A stretch of DNA of 64,000 nt from Ophiobolus disseminans (lineage: Eukaryota > Ascomycota > Dothideomycetes > Pleosporales > Phaeosphaeriaceae). The stretch covers positions 1,084,476 to 1,148,475 of the forward strand of contig MU006224.1 of NCBI GenBank assembly GCA_010093685.1, in the 5' to 3' direction. Positions 25,385 through 37,218 of this stretch are shown piece by piece. The translations under genes and the position numbers were made by a program. Numbering within the stretch: position 1 is the first letter of the stretch; the number at the start of each line of letters is the position of its first letter. The notes beneath the pieces are model-generated. The model made no database searches, had not been told where the DNA came from, and was given only the letters and a program-made list of their open reading frames with translations.

Positions 25385-27387
25385 GTGCGGTGCTTAGCTG
25401 GCCACGGTTCTGGGCTGGAGCATCCTCCGCGCGCTCTTGCAGCTGCCCACGGGTTGCATGCAAGCAATTGAGGCTTTGCTGGTCGCAGCAGTTAGCACGC
25501 GCAGGAGCTGCGGGATGGTGCAGGTCGACACTGGCGGGCTGCTAGCAGACGGAGCACGGCAACTCGTTACTCAGTCAGGACTACGGCAGGCGCATGATAC
25601 GCGCAAGAAACAGGCCGTCCGAATTGCGTTTACGCTGTCTACTGCCGCTGCGGGGACGCGGCGCTGGCGGGCCTCAGGGGTACGATCTTCTGTGACCGTC
25701 GGTGTTCGCGATGCAGAGACAAAGCCAAAAGAGCCACGCGTGAGCCTAGCGACGCACCACGTCGGGCCACTGCAGATCGTCTCGTCATGGGCGTCTTGTG
25801 CACGCAAAAGCAAGCACTGTGCAAACTGCTGCACGCTCGTTGACGCAGGAGAGCAGCGGCTAGGAGCATTTCCAGAGCAGCGTGCAGCTGTTCAATTCCG
25901 ACTTCATTGATTACAAGGGCATCCCGGTCCACCGTTGGCGCCACGAGTCAATCGCCCTCACCACGCTCGCGTCGTGGTACCACCTCCTGAAACCACTGCA
26001 CGAGTGTGTATGCAGCTAACCGGTGTACGCTCTGATCACAGGTTCGCTAAACGGCCCTCCATCCAGGGACCGCGCCCACAACTCGCAGCCACCCCGGCTC
26101 CATTCTCCATCGGACGCCCGCCCACCAATTCCGTCTGCTCGCCACCTTAACACGTCGGTATATTGAGCGCGCCGGGCGTCGCTAGGAGAGGTAAATAGAC
26201 TGCTTACTTTGGTGTGATAGGCCCGCAGAGATCAAGATAGCCCGGCTTCCTCACGAACCGACGTCGACAAGCGGATGCAATTTCAAGGCGGCCAGCATCT
26301 GCAGAGTCTGTCTATCTGGGGAAACGTCGACTTCTCGCACTGCTTGAAACCTGCAGTCGACCCGCAGGACTTGAGACGACGGATTGCGCCTTCTGTAAGA
26401 CATCGCCTTAGCGCGGCGACCCACATGAGCTTTTTTGTTTTACGCTCCGCATCCTCGTTGAGTTCTTCCGCCGCGAAGACGTTGCCTTTTCACACATTGC
26501 TGACGATGCAGCTCACACCAGCAGCATTGGCCCGTCTCGACGTAGATGCTGACGGTGTCCAGGTGTAAGACTCTAGTCGTACGCTGACATGTCTCCGAGC
26601 TTACACTTTCGTGTGGTACCTGACCACTACGCTCGCTTGACTGCAGGGATTGACCTTACATCCTCCCGCACTTGCTTCTCTTCCAAGCCAACACCCCGAA
26701 ATGAAAGAATGTCTCCAGTTTCCAGTCCAACAAACTCGTAACTCGACAATGCTCGCGCAGACTATCGGGCGTACATGCGCTCACTCTTCCAAATGCTCAC
26801 CCACTGCCGCCACGGTGTCTTTTCTTCCGCACCACCCGGTTATTCTGCACGCATTTACCCATGGTTTTCTCCTTGCATGGCGCCTACAAAGACCCTGCAT
26901 GTTCCCTGCCCGGGAGATCTTCCTCGATATTTGTCAGACTCTCCACGTTGTTTTGCCTTGCGCCCTCGTGACGAGAACCTTGGAGGATCGACCTTAAGAA
27001 AGGCATTATGATATCTTGACCTCCTCGGACGGGTACCGGGAATCGAGCCGTGAAACTAAGTCATTCCGGCATGTGTTGAGGTTAGGAAGAAGATCAGACG
27101 TCGCAATTCCTCCGCGGATGGAATGGCTTCACGATGAAGTCATGGTTCAACTATAACCTCAGAACATCACATAAGGCTGCGCAACATTCGACAACGGTCA
27201 AGGGAAGCGAACGTCGAAACCTCTTTACCCGCGATTTGGGTTGTCAATGCTTTCATGCCGAACACATTGCTCGCATATCTCATTTTTACAGATCTTGAAA
27301 CGGGATCTTTGTCATTGATATCGACCTGGAGCACGATTGGCAATGCCAAGTTGATGACGAACATGGTTCATGGTGAGTATTTTGAGA
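25385..27387. other. Upstream region of Sec7 gene, no gene seen
   Basis: 2.0 kb between the Sec7 gene start and the stop of the membrane-protein gene, both minus. A 157-codon plus-strand frame (25437-25910) has no motif. Near 27030-27060 the minus strand has a short stretch like a tRNA T-arm, but no D-arm or acceptor stem could be matched. Confidence 0.6.
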
Positions 27388-28902
27388 CTATATGTCTAGC
27401 ATACTCCTTATGTGCTGCTGTGGTGGTTGTCGAGCGTGACTGCGCTCACTGCTAGAGCTATGCATCGAGGCCGCGTCAGACATGTTGGTATGCGAACTGG
27501 CAGTCTCCATCTGCCTCGTCTGCAAAGGCGTAGCTAGCGGTTCATCCCTGAACGGGTCTTCTAACGCGGTACCAGCTTCTAAGTTTGTGACCGTCAAGCT
27601 GCGCATCTCAAGATCCTGCTCGATGCGTTGCGAAGTCGCTCTCCCTCCTCCAATTTCTGCGGTCATATTCTTGTGTCTTTGCTCATCGGATAGGTACCTA
27701 TCTTTGAAATTCTTCTGCCACCAAGAAGGCTTTCTGGTAATGTTAAGCTCCGTATCATGCACGCGGCCTCTCGCGGTACGTTGCGCTATTAGTACCTTAT
27801 CTTCGTTCTCCTCAAGGAAGCCCGCAATCTCCAGGATCAGAATGATCACTAGTATGGCCGCATACCCGAGTCCGAATGGCCATCCAAGTTGCACGCCGAC
27901 CTTGGAAATTGAAATGTCCCAGTTCCATGCGCTTGCCATGCCATAGCCCAAACGCGCTGCGAGGACGACGATGCTGATCGCTAGCTTCGGCGGGCAATGC
28001 TTCCACGATTCTTGCTTGTAGTGCTTCAGGGAGTGCCAAAGTGAGTAGCAAATGACCATCCACGCGCAAACCGCAAGTATAGCTCCGGCCTTGTCGCGTG
28101 CGCCCGTCGCAGCAGGACGAGCAATATGCTCTATCTGCCATTCCGTATTTTGCTTCTTCAATCCAGACCAAGAACGCGGTATGACCATGAAGAAGTCAAG
28201 GAATGCGAAGACGTAGAATACGAGTGGAAGCCAAAACTCCGTCTTTGCGCGGCGATCGTGCTGTGGGAGGAGAAACGGGTCTTCGTCGCATATTTGCCGC
28301 ACTTGCCACGAGGCCCTACATACCATCTCGTTAGTAGAACACATCAATAGATAAAAGGCTCAACCACACCAATGCCTTGTCCCCTCCCACACCATAGCCA
28401 ACGTCCCCGGCACCATCAGCGCAAAGAAGAAACTCTGCAGTATGATCGGTAGATCCTGCAGATAGTACCGATCGATATCCACGCCTGTCAACGTGCTTAT
28501 AATTCCACACCCCGCAACAGACAACATCCAATACCACTGCCACCGCCTGCCCACCGCTCTGAACCGCTTACTTTCCCGCAAATACCGCTTGCCGTGTTTG
28601 CGCAAATTCATCATCGTGAGCACGATAGTCAGCCCGAACAGGACTCCATACCCGATGCTCAGTATGCCGCGCGTGGCGATCGGGTAGTATGGTATGTAGC
28701 ACGTGGTCGCATTGAGCCAGGTGCCATTGCTGAGGAAGGTGGGTTTGAAGGTGGAGAAGACGAGGTAGCAGTGCGTTGAATTGGAGATGGTGGCGTTGGG
28801 GTAGAGCGTGTAGTTGTACTCGAGTAGGGCGGTTTTGTTGAGGGATGTGTTGTTGATGTTGGTGAAGCTCGTATTCGCACCGGCGGTGAAGGGGAGGGGC
28901 AT
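27388..28902 (-). CDS. Multi-pass membrane protein, glycosylated N-terminus
   Basis: Function unknown. Two exons: complement(27388..28315, 28370..28902), 1461 nt, 486 aa from the chosen Met. The first ~60 residues carry many N-glycosylation sequons (NTS, NTS, NKT, NYT, NAT, NST, NGT, NAT) and several Cys, so they are probably outside the cell or in the lumen. About seven hydrophobic segments follow (for example GILSIGYGVLFGLTIVL, FWLPLVFYVFAFLDFFMV, GYAAILVIILILEIAGF). The tail of ~140 residues is charged and Ser-rich, probably cytosolic. The layout resembles fungal seven-helix proteins of the DUF2434 kind, which I state tentatively. The frame stays open upstream of the Met and includes plausible coding (IDAPPCSLNIH), so the true start may lie in a further 5' exon. 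The intron donor is GTGTGG, weaker than most here. Confidence 0.75.
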
Positions 28903-29215
28903 CGTTGGGAGGGGCGCGTGGATGTTGAGACTGCAAGGAGGTGCGTCTATGGTGGCCTCATTGTGGTATGCGCTATGGTAGCTCCAATATCCTCGCCGTA
29001 CCTCAAGCTCGTGGTTGTGCTTATTGATTAAGTCGCAACGGCAAGCTCCACCAAGGCTGAAGATCGCCCACGCTTATGCGAAGATCCCTGCAAGCCCAAC
29101 GTCATTTCCCCGGAATTGTAACTGGGCCCGCTCACACCCTTCACATTCATACACTCCTGACGCTTCCTCAGACACGTCCCTCAACACACAACATCATCAT
29201 ATCGCCAATACCGTT
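28903..29215. promoter_or_regulatory. Divergent promoter region
   Basis: 313 bp separating the membrane-protein gene (minus) from the F-box-like gene (plus). It may include a missed N-terminal exon of the former. Confidence 0.5.
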
Positions 29216-30099
29216 ATGAGTTTCCTCTCTTCCGTTGGGAGCCTCTTTGGCTGGTTTCCGGGCCACTCTCAACCTTCAGGTGATTTCACACCTAGCTACA
29301 ACGACGTCTGTCAGGCCCGCGCCATCCTCAAGACCCTGGACCTTCCTACAGAGCTCGTGCTCCAAATCCTCGACCATTCTGAATACTGGCCACAACACAT
29401 CTTCGTGACCAGTCCCGACCAGCCAACAGTCGCTCAAGCTGCAGGCTTCCAAAGCTCCGAAGCATGCCTATGCCTCGATGCAGGTATCTTCAATAACCCA
29501 GCCGTGGACCCTATTCGAAAAGGCGGCGAGATCCCCAAAATTCATTCCATTGAGTTTGAAGTTGTTTCCAAGGACCAAGGCTGGACATCAGAGAACACGC
29601 ACAACACATACTCCACGTCTTCCTGGCTAGAAACATCAATCATGCGCACGGACAACCCCGATAACATGCGTCTCCCTAGCCCCAGCACGCATCTCTTTGG
29701 CCAATCGTCAGCAGTACAAACGTTCGAAGACCCTTCCGACTTCCATAGCTGGGTGGCGGACCGAGGATGGTACCTCGTCAAGCGACCAGAGTCAGCGGAG
29801 CAGGGTCCGCAAGGTGGAGAGGGCGACTTTGCGTGGTACTTACAGGGCAACCGCGTTGCTGCTGGACGGGATGGGTATAAAGTGGTCTGGGCGCGAGATG
29901 GGGTCGAGGGAAATGAGGGTGCTGGGACTGGCAAGGGTTTCTTGGAGGAGCTGAAGGAGGGAGATCGACTGCTGGTGTGGGCGCGGGCAAAGGTATGTTC
30001 GAACATGCACGTTGAGGGAAATAAAGCTAAAAGCAATAGTGGACTGGATGGCGATGTGTTGTGGAGAGCGTCAAGGTCACCGTTCGATATGGCTTCTAG
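29216..30099 (+). CDS. F-box-like protein, unknown function
   Basis: Two exons, 29216..29992 and 30040..30099, joined to 837 nt, 278 aa. Residues ~40-60 (LDLPTELVLQILDHSEYWP) resemble the start of an F-box helix, the usual Skp1-binding part of SCF ubiquitin ligase adaptors. The rest has Trp-rich blocks (GWTSENTHNTYSTSSWLE, HSWVADRGWYLVKRP, GDRLLVWARAKW). A 47-nt intron (GTATGT..ATAG) replaces the frame's apparent tail by a short conserved-looking end, WTGWRCVVESVKVTVRYGF. Without splicing the frame would run to 30139 with no family-like ending. The start at 29216 is the ATG after a CA-rich leader; the frame is open further upstream but the leader composition changes there. Confidence 0.75.
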
Positions 30100-30836
30100 A
30101 ATTGTTCGAGGTATGAATGATTTGGCGTTGCCTGGATAGGTTACCTTCTTCTCTCCTCTCCTTTCGATACCCGGGCAGACCAAGGAAGGTCTGCCTCTAC
30201 GCTGGCATGCGTTCATAGCAACCGATTGGTAATTCATGCGTCTCTCTGCTTTTCAGCAGCCCAAACCCTCTCCACAATATGTTGAAGAGTCGCTGCTTCC
30301 CCACAAGACCCTGAGCCAAGATTCGTGGCTCCACACGACGGTGTTTCACATGCAACGGATGGTGGGCTAGCGACGAACAGCTTAAGCGATTGGCGGGTGT
30401 CGGTGCACCGTGTCTCAGAGCACGCGTGGGCGATGATGTCAAGGCAGGCTTACGAATGTCTTTTGGCGCAAAGAGTAAACTTAGTTATCAGTTTCCCCGC
30501 AAGGCTGTGTCGTAAATCCCTGCGCATTGCATATCAAGACGCAGATCGCGATGGGGAGCTCTATCGGCGAATGCATGCAGCGAATCACGAATGGTCGAGT
30601 CCTGCAGTTCCGACCCAAGTGGGAGGAAGCATTGGCTGGGCTCCCACATCTCATACCACTGCATCTTGGGCGCGACAACACCGCTTTACTCTCAACTCTC
30701 CTCAGATAACCCCGGCTACTTATTACTACTGATTCATCATCGTATTGAAGCTTTGTAACTGTAGAGATCCACAGAACACGCATCGCGAAAGCGTACCTTC
30801 CGCAAACACCCCGCACCTTGCATCGTGCCTGCCACC
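30100..30836. promoter_or_regulatory. Promoter region of the Sds23 gene
   Basis: 737 bp with no gene seen. The start of the next gene lies in a near-ideal GCCACCATGG context. Confidence 0.55.
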
Positions 30837-32597
30837 ATGGCCGACCACACGGATGCAAACACGAAGGACAGCGCCATAGCCTCTCCACCTCAATCTCTCA
30901 GCAGCTCCACAGCATCGATAGGCCGCTCGCCAGCACCCCCAGCTTTGAAGATGACGTCCAGTCCAGACCCCCGCGCGCACCGCGGCAGCTTCGCGGAGCA
31001 GATGCGCGGAACACCAGCATCGCCGCGCGCGTCACGGCAGCCATCCCTCACACAGCAAGCCCTGCAAGACCTCCTCAACAACCCGCCTACCAAGGGCGGC
31101 GACCCCAAGTTTCAGGGACGCGATTGGAAGACCATCAAGTTGGGCGACATTGTGCATCCCAGCTTGGTGAAGTTTGTCGAGTACGATACCAGCGTCGAGG
31201 AAGCTACCAATGTGGGTGTCTCAGAACTAGATATACGCCATGTAAACGTCGTAACTAACCTGTCTAGGTACTGGTACAACAAGGCGCCCCCAACGTCATT
31301 CTACTGCGTGACAGCAAAGACAGCAAATACGCGACCGGAACGTTCGACTACAGCGACCTAAACGCATACCTCCTCCTCGTAGTCGGCCTCGCACACCCTG
31401 ATGAAGAAGATACAGCATCATTTGATGAGCTCGCCAAGAAGGGCAGAGAGGGAAAGCCTATCCCACTGAGAGATGTGAAGGAGGTGGGCAACAAGAAGGA
31501 GCCACTCATCACGCTCCCACGCACAGCAGACCTGACGAAGGCCATGGAAGTGTTTGGGAGCGGAGTGCATAGGGTGTTGGTGGCGGACGAGGGCACTACA
31601 GATGTCATTGGAGTGCTCACACAACTGCGCTTGGTCCAGTTCTTCTGGGAGAACAGGCAGAGCTTCCCAGACGTTGACCAGCTATACCCACACCTCATCA
31701 AGGACCTGAACATTGGTTCCAAGAACGTTCTTGCTATCAAGTGAGTTTCTTATAGAGCAAACGACAACAGAAACTAACTCGGTTTCAGCGGCGACAAGCC
31801 TCTCGCGTCAGCTCTCGAGCTCATGAACAACGAAGGCGTATCTTCACTTCCAGTCCTCGATGCCCAGAACAATGTCATTGGCAACATCTCACATGTTGAC
31901 GTCAGGGTAAGCTTCTCCCTCATCCCATAGAAAGGTCAGCAACTGATATACACATCAGCTCCTTACGAAAACCACATCCCTCCCTCTCCTCCGATCCTCC
32001 TGCATCCACTTCATCTCCGTCATCCTGTCCGAACGCGGCGTCAACGATGGCAAAGACTCCTTCCCCGTCTTCCACGTGAACCCCTACAGCACACTTGCCC
32101 ATACCGTCGCAAAACTCGTAGCGACCCGGTCCCACCGCATGTGGGTTGTCGACAGCCCCTCGCCGTCATCCTCAGGACCCTCGACACCTGCAATACAACC
32201 CGCGTCCCTCATCCCGCCATCCCCCATAACACCTCTGCCCCAATCCTTCCCAGGCCCGACGCCCGTCAACTCTGTCGCGCCCACACACCTCGCAGGAACT
32301 GGGGCAGTCGCACCCGCTATTTCGGCATCAGCAATATCTGGGGCGAGCCTGTCTGGTAGAATCAGCGGCGTCATTAGTCTCACGGATATCCTGAATCTGT
32401 TCGCAAAGGCAAGCGGCCTACACCCACACGATCCTGACGAGGCGCGGCGCGCACGCCGGAGAAGCAGCTCGAGCAGTATGCGTAGGAGCATGGATAGTTC
32501 GAGGAGTGAGAGCGTGTCGGGTATTGCGGGCAGGAGGAGCAGTGTTACCAAGAGAGAGGAGGGAGTGGGTATTGCGAGGGGACGGGGGAATGCTTGA
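30837..32597 (+). CDS. Sds23/Moc1-type CBS-domain protein
   Basis: In fission yeast, Sds23 restrains PP2A/PP6-type phosphatases and links nutrient state to mitosis; yeast Sds23/Sds24 act in cell separation. Four exons 30837..31211, 31268..31740, 31789..31906, 31959..32597, 1605 nt, 534 aa. A Ser/Pro-rich head (1-90) precedes four CBS repeats. Repeat 1 begins near WKTIKLGDIVHPSLVKFVEYD and runs through VLVQQGAPNVILLRDS and GTFDYSDLNAYLLLVVGL. Later repeats show HRVLVADEGTTDVIGVLTQ, ALELMNNEGVSSLPVLD and RISGVISLTDILNLFAKASG. The tail is Arg/Ser-rich, a likely phosphorylation region. The first intron uses GTGGGT as donor; the others GTGAGT and GTAAGC. Lies convergent to the Cys-rich frame at 32892. 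Confidence 0.92.
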
Positions 32598-32891
32598 GTT
32601 GATGAGGAGCGGGATGATGTTTCGAGCATATCTTGGAGGTTGCAAGACACAGTTTGTCTAGACTGCATGGTTGTTCACTTTGATGTCCAGGCGTTTAAAC
32701 GGCATCCATAAGCCTCGACGGCTTTCTAGTTTAGCTTTTGGACAAAGCTACGCCGTTTGAGGTAGTATCCGATCTTCATGTTATCTCCAAGCAAGGTCTA
32801 CTTCCAATTTCCATCGGAGTAGGTTACTCATCCTCTCCCACGCTGTTTATAAATGTCTTCACTTTCCTTCTATCTCACATCTCCACCCCCT

Positions 32892-33485
32892 TCACGCATC
32901 CTCCCACTCCTCCCCCACACCCAACCTCTCAAAGTCCCGCGCAGTGAAGACGCGGCCTGGCTTCTTCTTGAGTGATTGTCGCCGTCCGACAGTCTCAGTA
33001 CTAGTCCTATCCGTCTGGCTACGTGCGCTCGCTGTTTCTGGGCCCGGGGATGGTGCAGTGTCCTTATTTGCGTTCCTTTGGATGAGATGTTCTTGGCAGG
33101 TTGTGGCGAGGTATTTTCCTTTGGATGGAGTGTGTGCTATTTCGTGGTTTTTGGGTGGGGGCGTTGGCGTGGTGTGTGAGGGCGATGCGGGTTGTGCCAC
33201 GGGCCCTGCTGATCGAAGTGTGGCTTCTGACAATCGCAGTAAAGGTTCCATGCTACCTTCCGCCGTCGAACTTCCAACGTCTTCCGAACCATCGTCCAGC
33301 GAATCTGTGTCTTCCCCCGCGCCTGTCTTGGGCTTCAGACACGCATGATTCCGCCAAATGCTACATCCATTCGGCAGCACTAGGTTCCGCAGCTGCGTCG
33401 TCGTGCAGTTGTCGTCGGAGCATATGGCGTGGTGGCGCCGCTGGATGTAGCCGCATGGCTGGTGGTAGCGGTATGTTGCGCACAT
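32892..33485 (-). CDS. Cys-rich hypothetical protein (Y-x-CG signature)
   Basis: Single-exon frame of 197 aa with an ATG start; I do not recognise a named family. The first 55 residues hold seven Cys in a spaced pattern: MCATYRYHQPCGY, then ICSDDNC, GCSIW and NHAC. The other 140 residues are Ser/Thr/Pro-rich and charged, probably disordered, ending in FERLGVGEEWEDA. The N-terminal pattern recurs in the two neighbouring frames at 33790-34152 (minus) and 34433-35515 (plus), suggesting a local family made by duplication. No signal peptide or membrane segment. It could bind metal through the Cys/His positions, but this is inference. Confidence 0.6.
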   Translation of the reverse strand: MCATYRYHQPCGYIQRRHHAICSDDNCTTTQLRNLVLPNGCSIWRNHACLKPKTGAGEDTDSLDDGSEDVGSSTAEGSMEPLLRLSEATLRSAGPVAQPASPSHTTPTPPPKNHEIAHTPSKGKYLATTCQEHLIQRNANKDTAPSPGPETASARSQTDRTSTETVGRRQSLKKKPGRVFTARDFERLGVGEEWEDA

Positions 33486-33789
33486 TCAAGCAGAGTTGGT
33501 GGGAAATGGGGTGTCGAGCAGTGAGGTAGAGGAGTGTAGGGAAGTTTGTGGTTTAGGATAGTGCTGCAAGGTGGATGTAATTACATGTGATGGACCGGGC
33601 ATTGAATTAATGCGTTTGTGTGGGAGTCAGGACGTGATTGGGAACGGGAGATTGAATGTATGATATGGCGTTTGGAGCATGTTGTGCTAGTGAACATCTG
33701 TTTGTGTCAATATTCCGTTAAGCACGTGAAAATGTTATATATGCACAAACAACATGATTCAAGTACATTTGCATCACCCATTCTCGCCG

Positions 33790-34152
33790 TCAATTCATTG
33801 CCCCCGGCCTCTCGTCAACAACAGCCGCATCCCAATTCGTATCGCAATCCGGATTGTCTTCCTTCCTGGCACTCGAACCCTGAATCCACTCTTTACTGCG
33901 CTTGCATTTGCGACAGTCTCCTAGCAAAGGTATGCTCTTACTATCAGTGTCGACGACCGAGCACTCGATACCAGAACACTCATGCAGGCGAGTGGATATG
34001 GTGTGACCGCAGGCGTAGTAGACTGAATAGACTGTGCAAATTTTGGGTTCTGTTGAGTTGGTGTTGCTTGTTGCTGGATATAAACACTTCGTAAATGGTG
34101 TTGTAATTGATTCGGAGGCTTGAGAGGTTCTTGGTGGATATGTGCTATGTGT
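33790..34152 (-). CDS. Cys-rich frame, 5' end unresolved
   Basis: An open frame of about 120 codons without an ATG, ending in TGA at 33790-33792. The translated part includes KICTVYSVYYACGH, then HECSGIECS, a GDCRKCKRSKEW block and an acidic end. The Cys spacing matches the neighbour at 32892-33485: C-x3-Y, then ACGH or PCGY, then paired Cys. A first exon with the start codon must lie upstream through an intron, with possible acceptors near 34078 and 34144, or the gene has lost its start. The boundaries given are those of the open frame. Confidence 0.4.
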   Translation of the reverse strand, partial: THSTYPPRTSQASESITTPFTKCLYPATSNTNSTEPKICTVYSVYYACGHTISTRLHECSGIECSVVDTDSKSIPLLGDCRKCKRSKEWIQGSSARKEDNPDCDTNWDAAVVDERPGAMN

Positions 34153-34432
34153 TTATATTATAGTCCGCTGTGAAGCATGGTGGCATGGAAGGTTGGGGTG
34201 TCGAATCATTGGTATGGAAGAGCCTCTTCGTAGCTCAATGCGACCGTGATGATGGGAAATGAAAAATGGGTCTGTGATGTTAGCTAGTCACGAAGGAGAT
34301 GTGAATGTTTGCATGTTTCCTTAAAAGCGACTAGTCTGAATACTATGCCACTTCTACAGACAACCTCGCCGTGGGAGAGGGCGCAGCAGCTCGCCATGAG
34401 ACGTGCTTTCGACCACCGCGCACACTAACACC

Positions 34433-35515
34433 ATGTGTGTCAAACTCGCTGTCAAGTACGGCTGTGGCCATAAAAGCACAAATCTGTTTTGTTGTGATAA
34501 GAACAAGATCTTAGCATGCTGACATATCGAACCGCATGAAAAGCTCAAAATCCGGAAATGCAGGGCATGTATCGAGGCGGAGAACATCCGGATTCGCTGT
34601 CAGAGAAACGAGGCGGTGCAGAGGGCAAAGGCTGCCGAATATTCACTTGTCAAGAGCTTGGAGGAGCGCGTGGCAGCGGACGAAAGAGCTCGGAGTGTAG
34701 AGGTGAGACGGCAAGAGGCTTTTGAGCGGGTCAAGGACTTGGAGCGCGCACTCAGGGCAGAGCAACAACTGGCACACGTCAACAAGCATATCCACACTGA
34801 GATGACATTTTATCATGCATGCGGGCATACCTCGAAGAACTGCTGGTGCCCGAAAGACGTGGCTCCAGTAGATTGTGGTCAGCAACAAAGACTTAGGCAC
34901 AAGCTTGAGCAAAGTTGCAGGAATTGTCGCCAGCAAGAAACCCAGACTTGAGTCACGACTGTCTCAGAGCTCCATGAGAGGTCTGCTGTAGTGGAGCATC
35001 GCGTTGGAAAATTGGAGGGGCGTGTTGACTGTTTGGAGGAAGAGCGGACGACTGCTCATCACGAGTGTGACCAAGTCGCTACTGTCAACCAAATCGACGA
35101 AGATGCCACAGCCAACATAACTACACTGAGCCTCGATCAAGGCACCAAAACACCACCTCCGGAGCTACAAGGATCCGAGCCTGAGAGACGAATCTTAGCG
35201 GAAGAGAGACATATTGTTGGCAACAGTCCATGTGATGTGAGTCCAGCTGAGGAAGAATCCGCCTCGAAAGAGCACAAAAATCCGAGTATAGTGACTCAGT
35301 CAACCGAGCTTCGGGCTTGCCACAGGCAGATATGTGCGATGGGGAAGCCGTCACGGATGGAGAAAGCGGCAGCGAGTAAAGCGTCGATCTGGCGTCCGAT
35401 ATTGATCTTGCGGTTGCTGTACCTCTTCGTCGGGTCATTCCTACAATGCAGTCTGGGTCGAGCAGCCCGGATATCGTCAGATCACGTGATACAGACCCGA
35501 ATAGCCTTGCCGTAA
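34433..35515 (+). pseudogene. Cys-rich coiled-coil gene with two in-frame TGA codons
   Basis: One reading frame of 361 codons from an ATG to TAA, interrupted only by TGA at 34520-34522 and 34949-34951. The head MCVKLAVKYGCGHKS has the same signature as the two minus-strand neighbours, and KCRACIEAENIR continues the Cys pattern. A long charged coiled coil follows (VKSLEERVAADERARSVEV..., DLERALRAEQQL), then a second Cys/His set (YHACGHTSKNCWC), another coiled segment and a C-terminal hydrophobic stretch (ILILRLLYLFVGSF). Coding character persists through both stops. Both TGAs would be CGA before one C-to-T change. A 50-nt intron with weak GT/AG ends and a GCTGAC branch-like motif could remove the first TGA; nothing similar is apparent for the second. 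Pseudogene is the simplest reading; readthrough is not excluded. Confidence 0.55.
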
Positions 35516-37218
35516 CCGAGGGTGAAGCTCTGAAAACGCGTAACGCAACTGCCGTTCACGTCACACTATTAGCATCGACCCAGCTCGCAAGGCCATGCAA
35601 GCCACGGAAACCGGCACATTTATTGTCGGAAGCGACAGCAGATCCGAGTATCGCGTTTCATGGCGAGGCGAGGCCACCCGGGTCCGTGGATCTTGTGGCA
35701 GAGTAACAGGAAAGTCTCGATAGGCGATGATGCGGTTCTCATGCAGGCGCCCAGGCGGAGGTTTCGATGAAAATTCGCATGTGGCATTAGGTGTGTTCAT
35801 GAGGTGGATCGTGTAGCAACGTAATCAATTTTCGTGCGCTCAATCGACGTAGTTTAGAATGTGAAGGGTGCCTGTGATTTAGAGTTTTGCTGGCAAGTCC
35901 AAGTGTCGTTTCCGCTGCGTGGTGGGAAATGAGTGACTGAGGTTCGAGCTTGCCCACTGTGGTGGATCAGCTTGGCGAACCCACAAGCACGAAACCACAC
36001 AACCGCCACAGCGTGCATATCTTGTCACACCTAAGCCTCACCGTTCGATTTGATCAGGTTTCTCGAATGCAGCTGTCAGCACTTGATGATAGGGATAATA
36101 CGGGAGCTACTGGTAAACTTCACATACACACGAACACGAGTTAAGCGTGCCCATGAAGAAACTGTTGAAAGAACGTACTGAATTCTGCAGCGAGCCTATA
36201 TCGACTCGTCCAGCTACGTGCTATATACCCGGAACAAGATGATATGGCCTGTTCCCTTATATGTGCGAGGAGGCAGTATGGTGTTCCCCACCTCAGTATG
36301 CGCCATCCGCAGCTGCGGAGCGAGCGTGTTGATTGCTGCGCTCCTTCCACTTTGAAAGTAGAGTCATAACAAATCAGCATCGTTCCAAACATCATATCTA
36401 TGGTACCGCGCGGATGTGCATCATGTAGGAGTATTGATCAAATCTTTCGGGTCTGGGATGAAGGTTCCTTTGATGACGGCGTAAAGAGCCTGTGGGTAAA
36501 GTCCCGATTACGCCCGTCAGCCGACAGCCCACCAACACCGCCAAACGAGCTCCAGCATCGTAAAAAAAGTGCAAAAGCTAATCATCTTTCCTTTCCGTCG
36601 CTTCAGAGCAGAGTTGTCGGGCACGAGTATTTGCTCCCAACTGCCGAAAGCCGCTATACTTGCCTCATACGCCACCGACCATTGTCCCGCCTGCCAAGGG
36701 AAGGCGTCTCAAAATGACCACGACGTGCGAATCTTCCGCTCGCCACCCATGCATCCTCCCACAACCAACCCATGCCAGCCAAGGACGGCCCCGCATTGTG
36801 CCAACCAAAGAGAGCACCGTTGGAGACTGGTGGCGCTGGCTGGAATCCTCCAGTGGAGTCGCTAAGTTTCCAACGTCCTCAGCGTCCTTGCTCAATCAAT
36901 CCGCCAACTCAAACGAGGATAGAGCACAGTGGAGCGAGCTCTCGAAATGATCAACGGTCCGAAACCGAGTTCAAAATGGTTTCTACGCAACTGCCGACAA
37001 TCTCACCCAGACCTGCGACTACGCCTCGCTCACACGTGGTTGTGTTGTTAATAGGCATCTCGTAGCGAGTCACCTTCATTCTTATATGACCCGCGCCGCT
37101 CCCCGGATTTTACTCCCCAGATTTCGGAAAGGAACGTGTGGGGCCACAGCTCAACACGACAGAATATTCGCACTTCTGACTCCTGACCACTTCCACCATC
37201 CGCTTGAAATCACCCAGG
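35516..37218. other. Intergenic, no gene seen
   Basis: 1.7 kb between the broken coiled-coil frame and the MFS transporter. Only short motif-free frames. Confidence 0.55.

Noticed and set aside
27030..27062. tRNA T-arm-like stretch on the minus strand
   Set aside because: No D-arm, anticodon arm or pairing acceptor stem can be placed around it.
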